This document shows positions 1 through 8,227 of a DNA stretch of 64,000 nucleotides, piece after piece. A model generated the notes under the pieces. The model made no database searches. It was not told the origin of the DNA and saw only the letters and a list, made by a program, of their open reading frames with translations. The position numbers and the translations under genes were made by a program. Origin of the DNA: JAIBAC01 sp046331095 (GTDB lineage Bacteria; Actinomycetota; Acidimicrobiia; UBA2766); contig JAXLRM010000004.1 of assembly GCA_046331095.1 (NCBI GenBank), positions 682,001 to 746,000 on the forward strand, given 5' to 3'. The first letter of the stretch is position 1. Each line of letters opens with the position of its first letter.

Positions 1-1
1 C

Positions 2-436
2 ATGCTCGCCCTTGCCGCCGAGCGTGCCGACGGCGCCCTCACCTACTTCGTCCCGCCCGAGCACACGGCCGTCGCCCGCACCGCGCTCGGTCCCGACGCG
101 CTCCTGGCGGTCGAGCAGGCCGTCGTCTTGGAGACCGACCCCGACACCGCCCGCGACGTCGCCCGCACCCACACGCGTCTCTACACGGGACTGCCCAACT
201 ACACGAACAACCTGCGCCGCCTCGACCCGAGCCTCGGCGACGACGACTTCGCCGACGGCGGCAGCGACCGCGTCATCGACTCGATCGTCGCCTGGGGCGA
301 CGTCGACGCCGTCTGCGCCCGCATCGCCGCCCATCACGACGCCGGTGCCGACCACGTCTGCATCCAGGTCATCGACGGCACCCCGGCTGTCCCCCAGACA
401 GCCTGGCACGACCTCGCCGCCGCTCTCGATCTCTAG
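2..436 (+). CDS. LLM-class F420-dependent oxidoreductase, C-terminal fragment
   Basis: This is the last 144 codons of a gene whose start lies outside the window; the reading frame is open at the left edge and stops with TAG at 434-436. The residues that can be read (AERADGALTYFVPPEHT near the edge, then TGLPNYTNNLRRL, and GDVDAVCARIAAHHDAGADH close to the end) match the C-terminal part of luciferase-like F420-dependent oxidoreductases of the TIGR03620 type, which transfer hydride between F420 and an organic substrate in the cytoplasm. The substrate cannot be told from this part. The next feature downstream is tRNA-Gly on the same strand. Confidence 0.75.
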   Translation: MLALAAERADGALTYFVPPEHTAVARTALGPDALLAVEQAVVLETDPDTARDVARTHTRLYTGLPNYTNNLRRLDPSLGDDDFADGGSDRVIDSIVAWGDVDAVCARIAAHHDAGADHVCIQVIDGTPAVPQTAWHDLAAALDL

Positions 437-472
437 ATCCCCGCCCCGGGGGGCCGCTATCATGCCCCGCAC

Positions 473-548
473 GCGGACGTGGCTCAGTTGGTAGAGCATC
501 ACCTTGCCAAGGTGAGGGTCGCGGGTTCGAATCCCGTCGTCCGCTCCA
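473..548 (+). tRNA. tRNA-Gly (anticodon GCC)
   Basis: A 76-nt cloverleaf with acceptor arms GCGGACG and CGTCCGC, the D-loop GGCTCAGTTGGTAGAGC, anticodon loop TTGCCAA with GCC in the middle, the T-arm GCGGGTTCGAATCCCGT, and an encoded CCA at 546-548. A -10-like TATCAT lies at 458-463, nine bases before the mature 5' end. Open frames running through it (for example one beginning MAQLVEHH) are the usual artefact of reading a tRNA as protein. Confidence 0.96.
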
Positions 549-877
549 CAAGAAAGCGCAGGTCAGAGGCCCTTTACGGGGCCTCTGCTCGCGTCAGGAA
601 TCTGGCAACGCCGGGGTGGCAGTCAGGGATCGGGGAGTTCGCCGGGGTAGGTGACCTCGACTTCGGTGATCACCTTGGAGACCGATTCGATGCAACCTCG
701 GCGAGGAGAACCTCGGCCCGTTCGACGCTCGAGGCCGGAGCGTCGGCGAGACGGGTGCTTCGGCCAAGGTCGAGGAGGTCGCGCAGTCGCTCGGCCTCGG
801 CGAGCGCCTGGTCAGCACGCCGAACTCGGGGCGTGTCGGGACCGACGACGACCGCGACCGGTCGCCCCGACACGGAC

Positions 878-935
878 CCAAACGCGGGTCGTGTGTGTCG
901 CTGGTGGGATGGATTGCCCGCGTTCGGGTGGGGGA
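878..935. repeat. Dispersed hairpin repeat, family D (single diverged copy)
   Basis: Arms AACGCGGG (881-888) and CCCGCGTT (917-924) form an 8-bp perfect inverted repeat. The element shares TGTGTCGCTGG in the loop and the GGGTGGGGG tail with the five tandem copies at 38241-38565, so it belongs to the same family although it lies 37 kb away. Confidence 0.7.
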
Positions 936-959
936 CAGGGGCACTTGGAGGCGCCGAAG

Positions 960-1080
960 GCGAGGCCGCACCCGCGGCCGCAAGGCGTGGCCGCACTCGA
1001 GGCCGCACCCGAGGCCGCACCCGAGGCCGCACCCTGGCCGCAAGGCGTGGCCGCACCCGAGGCCGCACCCGAGGCCGCTG
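960..1080. repeat. GC-rich tandem array with a 12-bp period
   Basis: The unit GAGGCCGCACCC recurs about seven times. It is interrupted twice by the segment GGCCGCAAGGCGTGGCCGCA, at about 977 and 1036. The array lies just past the 3' end of the amidase gene and shows no coding signal of its own. Confidence 0.75.
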
Positions 1081-1134
1081 CGAGCATCGGTGCCGATGCC
1101 GTCGAGAGCGCCCCGAGACGTGGTGTCGTGGCGG

Positions 1135-2697
1135 TCACCGTCCAGAACTGGCACGGCTCGGAGTCGGCAGGCGCTGCCTCGGCGTGATCGAGTGGGGGGC
1201 GACCAGCGGCCAGGGCCGCTCGCGTTCGACGGCGAGGGCGACGTCGAAGAGGAGGGCGTCGCCATGGTGAGGCGCGAGGACCTGCATGCCCACGGGCAGG
1301 CCGTCGACGCTGCCCGCAGGGATCGAGATCGCCGGGTTTCCGTGCAGGTTCGAGAGCATCGTGAGCGCGCCCATCTCCATCACGTCGGGTACGAGGCGGC
1401 TGCCGAGGTCGAGTACCGCTGCCGGGGCCTTGGGGAAGACCGCCCCCGCGATTCGCACCCCCGCCATCGCCTGGCGTACGAGGAACCTGGCGGCGGGGTT
1501 GGAGAGCAAGAGGTCGAGGGCCCTGTTCGGCGCGGCGCTCAACGCCGCGTCGGCCGGGAACGCGATCCCCGGGTTCGTGGCACTGACAATGAAGTCGGCG
1601 GCGGCGAATGCGTCCGCCATCTCCGCGTTCAAGCGTGCGACCGCCTCTCTTGCAGTGGCCACGGTGTGGATGTTGAACAGCGTCTCGGACAGGCGCAGGC
1701 CCATCGCGACCGCGTCGGTCATGTCGTGCGCACATGAGGGCCATCGTTCGCCGAGCGCGGCGACGAGGGAGGGCTGGCCGTCCATCATCCAGACCGCGGC
1801 GAGGGCGGGGAGGTCGACGTCCACGTCCACCTCGACCATCCCGGTGGTGCTGATCAGATCGGCGGCAGCCGCGCGGACCGTGTCCTCGACGCCGGGTTCG
1901 AGGTGGGCGCCACCGAGAGCGGGCACGACCGCGACCTTCTTGCCGGCGAGGTCGTGGGTGCCGAGGCGCGCCTCCCACGGGCCCGCGTCGGGCAGGCTCG
2001 CAGGGTCGTGAGGGTCGGGGCCCGCGCAGACGTCGTAGAAGCGAGCAGCGTCGCGTACCGACCGCGCCAGGCTGCCGAGAACGACGGCCTGCGAACCGGG
2101 GTCCGCGAACGGCCCGCGGGTGATGCGACCGAAGGTGCCCTTCATGCCGAGCAGGCCGCAGTACCCCGCCGGGATCCGGATCGACCCGCCCCCGTCGGAT
2201 CCGGTCGCCAGGCTCACGAGGCCACCGGCGACGGCCGCGGCCGAGCCACCGGATGAGCCCCCCACCGTGCAGCCGTGCCGCCACGGGTTGTGGGTCACCC
2301 CGTGGAGCTTGGTGACGCTGACGTTGAGGCCGCCGAACTCGCTTGCAGCCGTCTGCGCCACCGGGACCGCCCCGCCGCTGCGGGTGAGACGGCCGAACTG
2401 GTTGGAGCTGTAGGAGGCGATCCGGTCGGCGAAGACCAGCGACGCGTGCGAGTGGGGCCAGCCCGCGACAGGCTCGAGCTCCTTGATCGCCGTGGGTACC
2501 CCCCCGAAGGGGAGCGAGACGTCCGCGGCGGCGGCCGCGGCCCGGGCAGCATCGGCGTCGACGTAGGTGACGCAGTTCAGCTCGGACGCGTCGATGGCGG
2601 CGAGCGTCGCCTCGAGCTCCTCGAGCGGTGATCGCTCCCCGCTGCGATAGGCGTCCACGAGCGAGCAGGCGTCACCCTCCCACGGCAGGTCGGACAT
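1135..2697 (-). CDS. Amidase (amidase-signature family)
   Basis: Predicted cytoplasmic hydrolase of carboxamide bonds, 520 residues, the usual size for the amidase-signature family. The catalytic Ser-cisSer-Lys system can be seen: Lys in TAIKELEPVAG, the signature GGSSGGSAAAVAGG, and the Ser-rich loop GSDGGGSIRIPAG that supplies the nucleophile region. The start is the ATG at 2697, because GGAGAGGG sits 6-7 bases upstream and homology begins there; the frame stays open to 2928 but that extension is low-complexity and overlaps the riboswitch region. It is divergent from the TMEM165 gene. The substrate (an amide, or a Glu-tRNA-like acceptor) is unknown; no GatB or GatC partner is adjacent, so a GatA role is unlikely. 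Confidence 0.88.
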   Translation of the reverse strand: MSDLPWEGDACSLVDAYRSGERSPLEELEATLAAIDASELNCVTYVDADAARAAAAAADVSLPFGGVPTAIKELEPVAGWPHSHASLVFADRIASYSSNQFGRLTRSGGAVPVAQTAASEFGGLNVSVTKLHGVTHNPWRHGCTVGGSSGGSAAAVAGGLVSLATGSDGGGSIRIPAGYCGLLGMKGTFGRITRGPFADPGSQAVVLGSLARSVRDAARFYDVCAGPDPHDPASLPDAGPWEARLGTHDLAGKKVAVVPALGGAHLEPGVEDTVRAAAADLISTTGMVEVDVDVDLPALAAVWMMDGQPSLVAALGERWPSCAHDMTDAVAMGLRLSETLFNIHTVATAREAVARLNAEMADAFAAADFIVSATNPGIAFPADAALSAAPNRALDLLLSNPAARFLVRQAMAGVRIAGAVFPKAPAAVLDLGSRLVPDVMEMGALTMLSNLHGNPAISIPAGSVDGLPVGMQVLAPHHGDALLFDVALAVERERPWPLVAPHSITPRQRLPTPSRASSGR

Positions 2698-2842
2698 CTT
2701 GGTTCCCTCTCCGTCGGTGCCTGCAGGCCGGTGGATCTTCGGCCGGGCGCCGCCCGTGCTGTTGGTCGCGTCGACCGTAGCTGACCCGGCGTCGATCGTG
2801 ACGGGCCTCGGCGGCGTCGTGTCGGTGTCTGTAGAGTCGCCG

Positions 2843-3000
2843 GCGGCGAAGGGGAGTAGTTCCACGCCGAGTGATCGACACGCTGGGTGATGAGCCCCGG
2901 TCCTCGGGCCCGCTGCGGGGGTGAGCAAGACCTTCGGCCAGGCATCAACGATGCCCGGTCGGCGGCGCGCTCCGGTCGTCCTCCGGGCCTGACCGGAGGA
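2843..3000 (+). promoter_or_regulatory. yybP-ykoY-type (Mn2+) riboswitch with SD-sequestering hairpin
   Basis: Two hallmark segments of the yybP-ykoY aptamer are present in order: AAGGGGAGTAGT at 2849-2860 and GTGAGCAAGACCTTCGGC at 2921-2938, which close the Mn2+ pocket in known members. A small hairpin GGCATC-AAC-GATGCC follows at 2941-2955. CTCCGGTC (2970-2977) then pairs perfectly with GACCGGAG (2991-2998), burying the Shine-Dalgarno GGAGGA (2995-3000) of the gene at 3006. Known yybP-ykoY RNAs switch on Mn2+ exporters, and the gene downstream is a TMEM165/UPF0016 protein, a family also linked to Mn2+. Translational control is inferred from the buried SD. Confidence 0.8.
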
Positions 3001-3005
3001 TCGTC

Positions 3006-3584
3006 GTGGAAGCGTTCTTGTTGAGCTTCGGGATCATCTTCGTCGCGGAGCTGGGCGACAAGAGCCAGCTCATGGCGATGACCTTCGCGGCCAGGTACCG
3101 GGCGCTGACGATCCTGTTGGCGATCACGGTCGCCACCGCCCTCGTGCACCTGGTGAGCGTCGCCTTCGGAGCAGTCGTCGGCGCCGCCCTGCCCACCGAC
3201 GTCATCTCGATCGCCGCAGGCATCGCCTTCCTCGGCTTCGCCGTGTGGACACTGAGAGGCGACGAGCTCGACGACGGCGACCAGGCCCGCGCGCGACGCA
3301 CCGACCGGTCGGTGTTCTGGACCGTGGGCGCCGCGTTCTTCCTCGCCGAACTGGGCGACAAGACCATGCTGGCGACGGTGACGCTGGCGACCGACGACGC
3401 CTCGGCCGGGGCCCTGGTCGGTACCTGGCTCGGTTCGACGCTCGGCATGGTGGCCGCCGACGCGCTCGCGATCGTCGTGGGCCAACAGCTCGGCGCCCGC
3501 CTTCCCGAGCGCGCCGTCAGGATCGGCGCCGCGGTGACGTTCGCGGTGTTCGGTGTGGTGCTGGTCGTCGAGGGGCTCCGCTGA
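3006..3584 (+). CDS. TMEM165/UPF0016 (GDT1) family Mn2+/Ca2+ transporter
   Basis: Integral membrane protein of 192 residues with about six hydrophobic segments. It carries both family signatures, ELGDKS near residue 15 and ELGDKT near residue 115, whose acidic residues form the cation site in this family. Bacterial members (MneA-like) export Mn2+; this assignment is supported by the yybP-ykoY-type riboswitch directly upstream. Start is GTG at 3006, five bases after the GGAGGA that the riboswitch hairpin can hide. It is convergent with the GlcD-like gene, 29 bp apart. Confidence 0.9.
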   Translation: MEAFLLSFGIIFVAELGDKSQLMAMTFAARYRALTILLAITVATALVHLVSVAFGAVVGAALPTDVISIAAGIAFLGFAVWTLRGDELDDGDQARARRTDRSVFWTVGAAFFLAELGDKTMLATVTLATDDASAGALVGTWLGSTLGMVAADALAIVVGQQLGARLPERAVRIGAAVTFAVFGVVLVVEGLR

Positions 3585-3613
3585 GGCCTCCTGCGTGCGT
3601 GCAGCCTCCGCGC

Positions 3614-5005
3614 TCAGGACGTCGGTGGCGGCCGGAATGCCTTGCCCGGGTTCAGGATCCCCCCCGGGTCGAGCGCCGCCTTGATCCGCGCGTGCAGGTC
3701 GACGACGGCGGCGCCGGCTTCGGCGTCGAGCAGGTCGCGCTTGATCAGCCCGACCCCGTGTTCCCCCGTGATCGTGCCGCCGAGATCCAGGGCCGCCCGC
3801 GCCATCGCGTGGTAGGCGGCCTCGGCGCGCCGCCTCGAGTCGGGGTCGTGGCGCTCGAAGACCACCGTCGGGTGGAGGTTGCCGTCTCCCGCATGGCCGA
3901 ACGTGCCCACGGTGATGCCGTGGTCGGCTGCGATCCGCTCGATCGCCGCGATCGCCGCGGTCACCGAACCGAGAGGGACGCACACGTCGTTCATCGCCGC
4001 CGCCCCCATCCGTTCCAGCGCCGGGTACGCCAACCGGCGGGCCGCGAGCAGCATCGCCCCCTCGTCGGGGTCGCTCGTGCGTGCCACGTAGGACGCCCCC
4101 GCGGCACGGGCGGCGGCTTCCATCGCGTCGAGCTCGGCGGCGCCGGAGTCCCCGCCCGAGTCGGACTGCACCAGGACGAGCGCGGCCGCCGAGGTGTCGA
4201 GGTCCATGCTCGCCTGGCTCTCTACCGCGGCGATCGTGGTCGCGTCCATGACCTCGAGCAGCGACGGCGTCAGCGTGGCGCTGATGGCCGAGATCGCCGC
4301 CCCCGCACCGGTGAGGTCGTCGAAGAAGGCCGTCAGCGTCACCGCGGGCGGCGGGGCGGGACGCAGCCGCAACGTCGCCTCGGTCACGATGCCGAGCGTG
4401 CCCTCGGAGCCGACGAACAAGGCGGCCAGGTCGTAGCCGGCGACGCCCTTGACCGTGCGGCGTCCCACGCGCACGACCGACGCGTCCGCCAGCACCACCT
4501 CGAGGCCGAGCACGTACTCGCGGGTGACGCCGTACTTGACGCAGCAGAGCCCGCCGGCATTGGTCGCCACGTTGCCGCCGATCGTGCAGATCTCGCGACT
4601 CGCCGGGTCGGGCGGGTACCAGAGCCCCGCGCGGGAGGCGGCAGCGCAGAGCTCCGCGTTGACCACACCGGGCTGGACGACGGCGACCAGGTCGGCGGCG
4701 TCGACGTCGAGGATCCGGTTCATCCGCATCAGACCGAGAACCACGGTGGCGTCGCCTGCGACCGCGCCTCCGGCTACGCCGCTGCCCGCGCCGCGAGGCA
4801 CGACGGGGACGCCGTGGGTCGCGCAGACCCCGACGGCGGCCGCGACCTCCGCGGTGTCACGCGGGCGCACCAGCGCCCACGGTGAACCTGCGGCGGTGAA
4901 CTCGGAGCGGTCGGCGCTGTAGGACGCGACGACGTCGGCGTCGCACTCGACCACGTCGTCGCCGAGGCGCTCACGCAGGATCTGCTGGAACCGGAGGCGC
5001 TGCAC
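3614..5005 (-). CDS. FAD-linked oxidase, GlcD-like (glycolate/lactate dehydrogenase type)
   Basis: 463-residue flavoprotein of the PCMH/VAO superfamily. The FAD-binding half shows VVPRGAGSGVAGGAV (about 67-81), IGGNVATNAGG and KGVAGYDLAALFVGSEGTLG; the C-terminal half has GTFGHAGDGNLHP and the closing HGVGLIKRDLL. Family members oxidise 2-hydroxy acids such as glycolate or D-lactate and pass electrons to a partner or quinone; no GlcE or GlcF gene lies nearby, so it may act alone. The start is GTG at 5005, with TAGCCT exactly 6 nt upstream, suggesting a leaderless mRNA. Confidence 0.88.
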   Translation of the reverse strand: MQRLRFQQILRERLGDDVVECDADVVASYSADRSEFTAAGSPWALVRPRDTAEVAAAVGVCATHGVPVVPRGAGSGVAGGAVAGDATVVLGLMRMNRILDVDAADLVAVVQPGVVNAELCAAASRAGLWYPPDPASREICTIGGNVATNAGGLCCVKYGVTREYVLGLEVVLADASVVRVGRRTVKGVAGYDLAALFVGSEGTLGIVTEATLRLRPAPPPAVTLTAFFDDLTGAGAAISAISATLTPSLLEVMDATTIAAVESQASMDLDTSAAALVLVQSDSGGDSGAAELDAMEAAARAAGASYVARTSDPDEGAMLLAARRLAYPALERMGAAAMNDVCVPLGSVTAAIAAIERIAADHGITVGTFGHAGDGNLHPTVVFERHDPDSRRRAEAAYHAMARAALDLGGTITGEHGVGLIKRDLLDAEAGAAVVDLHARIKAALDPGGILNPGKAFRPPPTS

Positions 5006-5011
5006 CCGCCC

Positions 5012-5017
5012 AGGCTA
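5012..5017 (-). promoter_or_regulatory. -10 element of a likely leaderless promoter (GlcD-like gene)
   Basis: Read on the minus strand, TAGCCT is followed by GGGCGG and then the GTG start codon, so transcription would begin at the start codon. No Shine-Dalgarno is present. The same hexamer and 6-nt gap occur before genes at 56193 and 63765. Confidence 0.5.
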
Positions 5018-5078
5018 TTGGACATCGCGGCGGCGATTTCCGCAGTGGCGTCCGACGCCGCAGCACCAACGTCCAAGT

Positions 5079-5114
5079 TGGTCCTTTCGGGACCACGTCC
5101 ACCGCCTATAGAAT
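5079..5114 (+). promoter_or_regulatory. Candidate promoter and small inverted repeat upstream of the ABC operon
   Basis: TAGAAT at 5109-5114 is a good -10 candidate; the best -35-like match upstream (TTTCGG, 5085-5090, 18 bp spacing) is weak. The -35 zone lies inside the inverted repeat TGGTCC (5079-5084) / GGACCA (5090-5095), which could be an operator or an RNA hairpin. It would leave a leader of about 60 nt before the TTG at 5181. Confidence 0.35.
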
Positions 5115-5180
5115 TCGCATGGCATCTGCGATGCCGGTTGTCGTGTGCAGGGGGCCGCGGCAACGGCAAAGGGGAAGACC

Positions 5181-6593
5181 TTGGGGGGTGGCGCGAAACG
5201 CCGCGGAGGCTTCCGGCTACGTCCGGTGGTGGTGCTCCTGGCGGTCTGTGGCGTCTTCGCGGTCACGACCGGCCTCGTCCTCACCCCCGCAGCGCGCAGC
5301 GGCGCGACGCCCGAGGACTTCGTGAAGGGCAGTGCCGAGGCCAAGGCCGACACGGTCGCGGCCGGCATCGTCGCCGGTGGTGCCACGATCGGGCTCACCT
5401 GGGGACGGGTCCTCGCGCAGTACCAGGAGTCCGTCGGCATCGCCGAAGGTCGCAGCCTCGACCTCGGGATCCTCAAGTCGCTGCTCGGCACGAGCTGCGA
5501 CGGGTCCCCGCCGGCACTCAACCCCGCCACGATCCCACCGGGCATCCGCGTCGACTCGCGCCAGTCCGGCGCCGAGGCCTCCCACGTGTCAGAGGCCCTC
5601 AGCCCGGGTGCCGACAAGCCGGGATCGCCGGTGGGAACCCAGGACGCGAAGGCGACGAGCGCGCCGTGGTCGTGGGCGGGCACCGACACAGGCGACGTCA
5701 ACCTGTTCCTGGTCGGCCTCAAAGGTGGTCGGGCCGAGGTCAGCAGCCAGCTCGTAGACGGCACGCGTTACGCCAAGGCTGTCGTCACCGGCAGCGAGCT
5801 CGACGTGCTCGGCGGGCTCATCACATTCCGTGACCCGCGCTGGGAGGCCGAAGCCAAGAGCGGCGCCGAGACCTCGACGACGGGCAGCTTCACGTTCTCG
5901 GCCGCCAAGCTCTTCGGCATCGAGCGCAGCCCCGCAGACGCCGAGGCCGGCTTCGACCGCTTCGCAGCCGACGTCAGCAGGTCGCTCGCCGCCCTCGGAG
6001 TCCACCTCGACTACCCCAAGGTCGAGATCGAGGACAAGCGGGTGAAGGTAACCGCGATGACGTTCGGCATCACCGACCCGCCCAGCGGAGCGCGCTACCT
6101 CGCGCCGGCACTCGCGAAGCTCCAGCCGCTGCGCGAGGTGTTCGTCGACTACCTGGTGAAGACCGACTGCAACAACGCGACCACCGTCACCGTGCTCGAC
6201 ATCGCGCTGTCGATCCTCTCCGGGTCGGGCAGCGTGAACCTCAGCGTCGGCGGAGTCGAGGCGTCCACCGACGACACCGTCTACGCGAGCCCCTTCGGCG
6301 AAGGTGCGATCGGCCTCGGCGCCGGATCGGCCTCGCGCACCGCGGCCGCGAGCGCTCCGAGAGCCTCGGTCGCGGCGCCGGCAGCAGGCGCGCCGACCCC
6401 GGTGACGTCGGCGCCCGACGCGGTCGCGGCATCTCCCGACTTCGCCGAGGCGTCGAACCGTAAGTTCCTCGACGGGTCGACCGGAGGCGCAGCGGTCGCG
6501 GTCGGCGCCGCCGCTCTGCTCGGTGCCGCTGCGCTAGCCGCGGGGGACTTCCTCGTGATGCGCCGCGGGCGGCGGAGGATCCCCGACCTGTGA
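5181..6593 (+). CDS. Secreted/membrane-anchored protein of unknown function in the ABC-importer operon
   Basis: I do not recognise the family. About 470 residues: a short basic N-terminus (GGAKRRGGFRLRP), one hydrophobic segment at about 13-33 acting as signal or anchor, a long polar exported domain, an Ala/Pro-rich linker at about 385-430, then a C-terminal hydrophobic helix (GAAVAVGAAALLGAAALAAG) and a basic tail, so it is probably held in the membrane at its C-terminus. The TTG at 5181 is preferred as start because AGGGGAAG precedes it by a normal distance; a GTG at 5145 would add 12 residues. Its stop overlaps the start of the substrate-binding-protein gene by 4 bp (GTGA), so the two are translationally coupled and it probably works with the importer. 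Confidence 0.7.
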   Translation: MGGGAKRRGGFRLRPVVVLLAVCGVFAVTTGLVLTPAARSGATPEDFVKGSAEAKADTVAAGIVAGGATIGLTWGRVLAQYQESVGIAEGRSLDLGILKSLLGTSCDGSPPALNPATIPPGIRVDSRQSGAEASHVSEALSPGADKPGSPVGTQDAKATSAPWSWAGTDTGDVNLFLVGLKGGRAEVSSQLVDGTRYAKAVVTGSELDVLGGLITFRDPRWEAEAKSGAETSTTGSFTFSAAKLFGIERSPADAEAGFDRFAADVSRSLAALGVHLDYPKVEIEDKRVKVTAMTFGITDPPSGARYLAPALAKLQPLREVFVDYLVKTDCNNATTVTVLDIALSILSGSGSVNLSVGGVEASTDDTVYASPFGEGAIGLGAGSASRTAAASAPRASVAAPAAGAPTPVTSAPDAVAASPDFAEASNRKFLDGSTGGAAVAVGAAALLGAAALAAGDFLVMRRGRRRIPDL

Positions 6594-8227
6594 GCGCGAC
6601 GAGACCCGTCACGCCGCCGAAGGCGCCGCCTCCGCGCACGGCGAGCCGCCTCGTCCGCGGATACGGGCCGCTCATCGGGTTCACCGTCCTGTTCCTGCTC
6701 ATGTCGCTGTTCGTGCCGACGCGGCGCCAGGAGGTCGTGACCGAGCGGGTCGCGGCCGGTACGGGCGACGGCCGGGACGCAAGCGGCGGCCAGGGGTCCG
6801 GGGCCGGTGCTTCAGGTGCTGCGTCGGCGGCGGCAGCGACCGAGGGCAGCGGCACCACGGCGTCGGCCGGCGGCGCGGCTTGCCCCGACCGCGCGGACCA
6901 GGTGCCCGGCGACCCGTACTCGCCTCCCTGCGTCGCGTTCGCGGGATCCAACGGGGGCGCCACGTTCAAGGGGGTCACCGACACCGAGATCGTGATCGCG
7001 GTGCGTGTCAGCCAGGGTGGCGGCTTCCAGGACGCTCTCGCGACAGCGGCCGGTGCCGCGATCTCCGACACCGCCGAGGACACGAAGCGGACCCTGCAGG
7101 GACTCGCCGACTACTTCAACACGAACTACCAGTTCTACGGACGCAAGATCCGCCTCGAGTTCTACGACGGTCGTGGCGACCCGCTCAAGGAGATCCTCGG
7201 TGGCGGCCAAGAGGGTGCCGAGGCGGATGCGATCAGGGTGTCCGACGAGATCGGCGCCTTCGCCGACCTGTCGGCCGGGACCCCCCCCTATGCCGACGCA
7301 CTCGGCCGCCGCCAGATCGTCAACATCGGCGCGCCGTACATGTCGCGTGAGTGGTTCTCCCAGCGTGCGCCGTACTCGTGGAGTCCCTTCACCGACTGCT
7401 CGATCATCGTCGAGACCGTCTCGGACTACTACGCCAAGCGCCTCGCCCGTCATCCCGCGTCCTTCGCGAAAGGGGACCTCGCGGGCCGTGACCGCGCGCC
7501 CGCGGTGATCGCGCCCGAGAACTCGTGGTACCAGGAGTGCGTCTCGGCGGGCCTCGCGATCATGGAGGCCCAGGGCCTCAAACCGACGGTCACCGAGAAG
7601 TACAAGCTCGACCTGAGCATGATGTCGAACCAGGCGGTCAACCTCGTAGCCAAGCTCAAGAGCGCGAACGTGACCACGGTCGTGTGCGGTTGCGACCCGG
7701 TGCTCCTGCTCTTCATGACGGGCAAGGCCCGCGAGCAGAACTACTTCCCCGAGTGGATCATCACCGGTGTCGCGTTCACCGACCAGGACATCGTCGGTCA
7801 ACTCTTCGACCAGGACGAGTGGGCGAACTCGGTGGGGATCAGCTTCGCCGGCGACGTCCAGCCCCTCAAGGCGAGCCTCGGCTACAACGCCTACAAGACC
7901 GTGCGCTCCGACGAGCCCGCCTTCGCGACGGACGGTCTCTACTTCCAGATGTCGGTCCTCGCCCTGGGGCTGCAGATGGCGGGACCGAACCTCACTCCCC
8001 AGACGTTCCAGCAGGGCCTGTTCGACTACCCCGCCAAGACCGGCCCTGCGGGGACCTGGGCCTTCGGGCCGGACGACTTCACCACCAGCGACGACGCCCG
8101 CGAGATCTACTGGGACCCGAACCGCCGCTCGGTCCAGAACGGAGACCAAGGCGCGTACGTCGACACGAGCCCGGGGCAGCGCTTCCCGATGGGCCAGTTC
8201 CCGGCCGGGGAACCCAAGGCCGGCTGA
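6590..8227 (+). CDS. Branched-chain amino-acid-type ABC transporter substrate-binding protein, membrane-anchored
   Basis: 545 residues. A hydrophobic helix (about 27-43, GFTVLFLLMSLFVP) anchors it, and an Ala/Gly/Ser/Thr-rich linker (about 60-100) holds out a periplasmic-binding-fold domain of the LivJ/amide-ABC type: FKGVTDTEIVIAVRVS opens the fold and the segment near DAIRVSDEIGAFADLS fits the ligand cleft. There is no lipobox, so anchoring is by the N-terminal helix. The start GTG overlaps the previous stop and the stop TGA shares a base with the ATG of the permease-ATPase fusion, so binding protein and channel are made together. The ligand cannot be inferred; a branched-chain amino acid, amide or other small acid is possible. 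Confidence 0.85.
   Translation: MSATRPVTPPKAPPPRTASRLVRGYGPLIGFTVLFLLMSLFVPTRRQEVVTERVAAGTGDGRDASGGQGSGAGASGAASAAAATEGSGTTASAGGAACPDRADQVPGDPYSPPCVAFAGSNGGATFKGVTDTEIVIAVRVSQGGGFQDALATAAGAAISDTAEDTKRTLQGLADYFNTNYQFYGRKIRLEFYDGRGDPLKEILGGGQEGAEADAIRVSDEIGAFADLSAGTPPYADALGRRQIVNIGAPYMSREWFSQRAPYSWSPFTDCSIIVETVSDYYAKRLARHPASFAKGDLAGRDRAPAVIAPENSWYQECVSAGLAIMEAQGLKPTVTEKYKLDLSMMSNQAVNLVAKLKSANVTTVVCGCDPVLLLFMTGKAREQNYFPEWIITGVAFTDQDIVGQLFDQDEWANSVGISFAGDVQPLKASLGYNAYKTVRSDEPAFATDGLYFQMSVLALGLQMAGPNLTPQTFQQGLFDYPAKTGPAGTWAFGPDDFTTSDDAREIYWDPNRRSVQNGDQGAYVDTSPGQRFPMGQFPAGEPKAG

Larger units (their letters stand above)
549..1134. other. 586-bp non-coding stretch between tRNA-Gly and the amidase
   Basis: No convincing gene is visible. 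The interval holds one copy of hairpin repeat family D (878-935) and a 12-bp-period GC-rich tandem array (960-1080), both listed separately. The minus strand between about 600 and 840 has protein-like composition split between two frames (segments such as ADQALAEAERLRDLL and VEVTYPGELPDP), which may be the decayed end of an old gene, but I cannot assign it to a family. The interval separates convergent units, tRNA-Gly on plus and the amidase on minus. Confidence 0.6.

Noticed and set aside
600..840. Protein-like minus-strand segments (ADQALAEAERLRDLL, VEVTYPGELPDP)
   Set aside because: Split between frames with no start and no family match that I can support; noted as possible remnant only.
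960..1080. 12-bp repeats as a CRISPR or iteron array
   Set aside because: Units are contiguous without unique spacers, purely GC-rich, and no cas, rep or parA gene is near.
479..1270. Long plus-strand frame beginning MAQLVEHH
   Set aside because: It starts inside tRNA-Gly; this N-terminal sequence is the usual artefact of translating that tRNA, and the rest is GC-rich repeat.
7525..8226. Extension of the permease fusion upstream of 8227
   Set aside because: It overlaps the binding-protein gene in another frame and has no transporter similarity; the ATG at 8227 overlaps the TGA.
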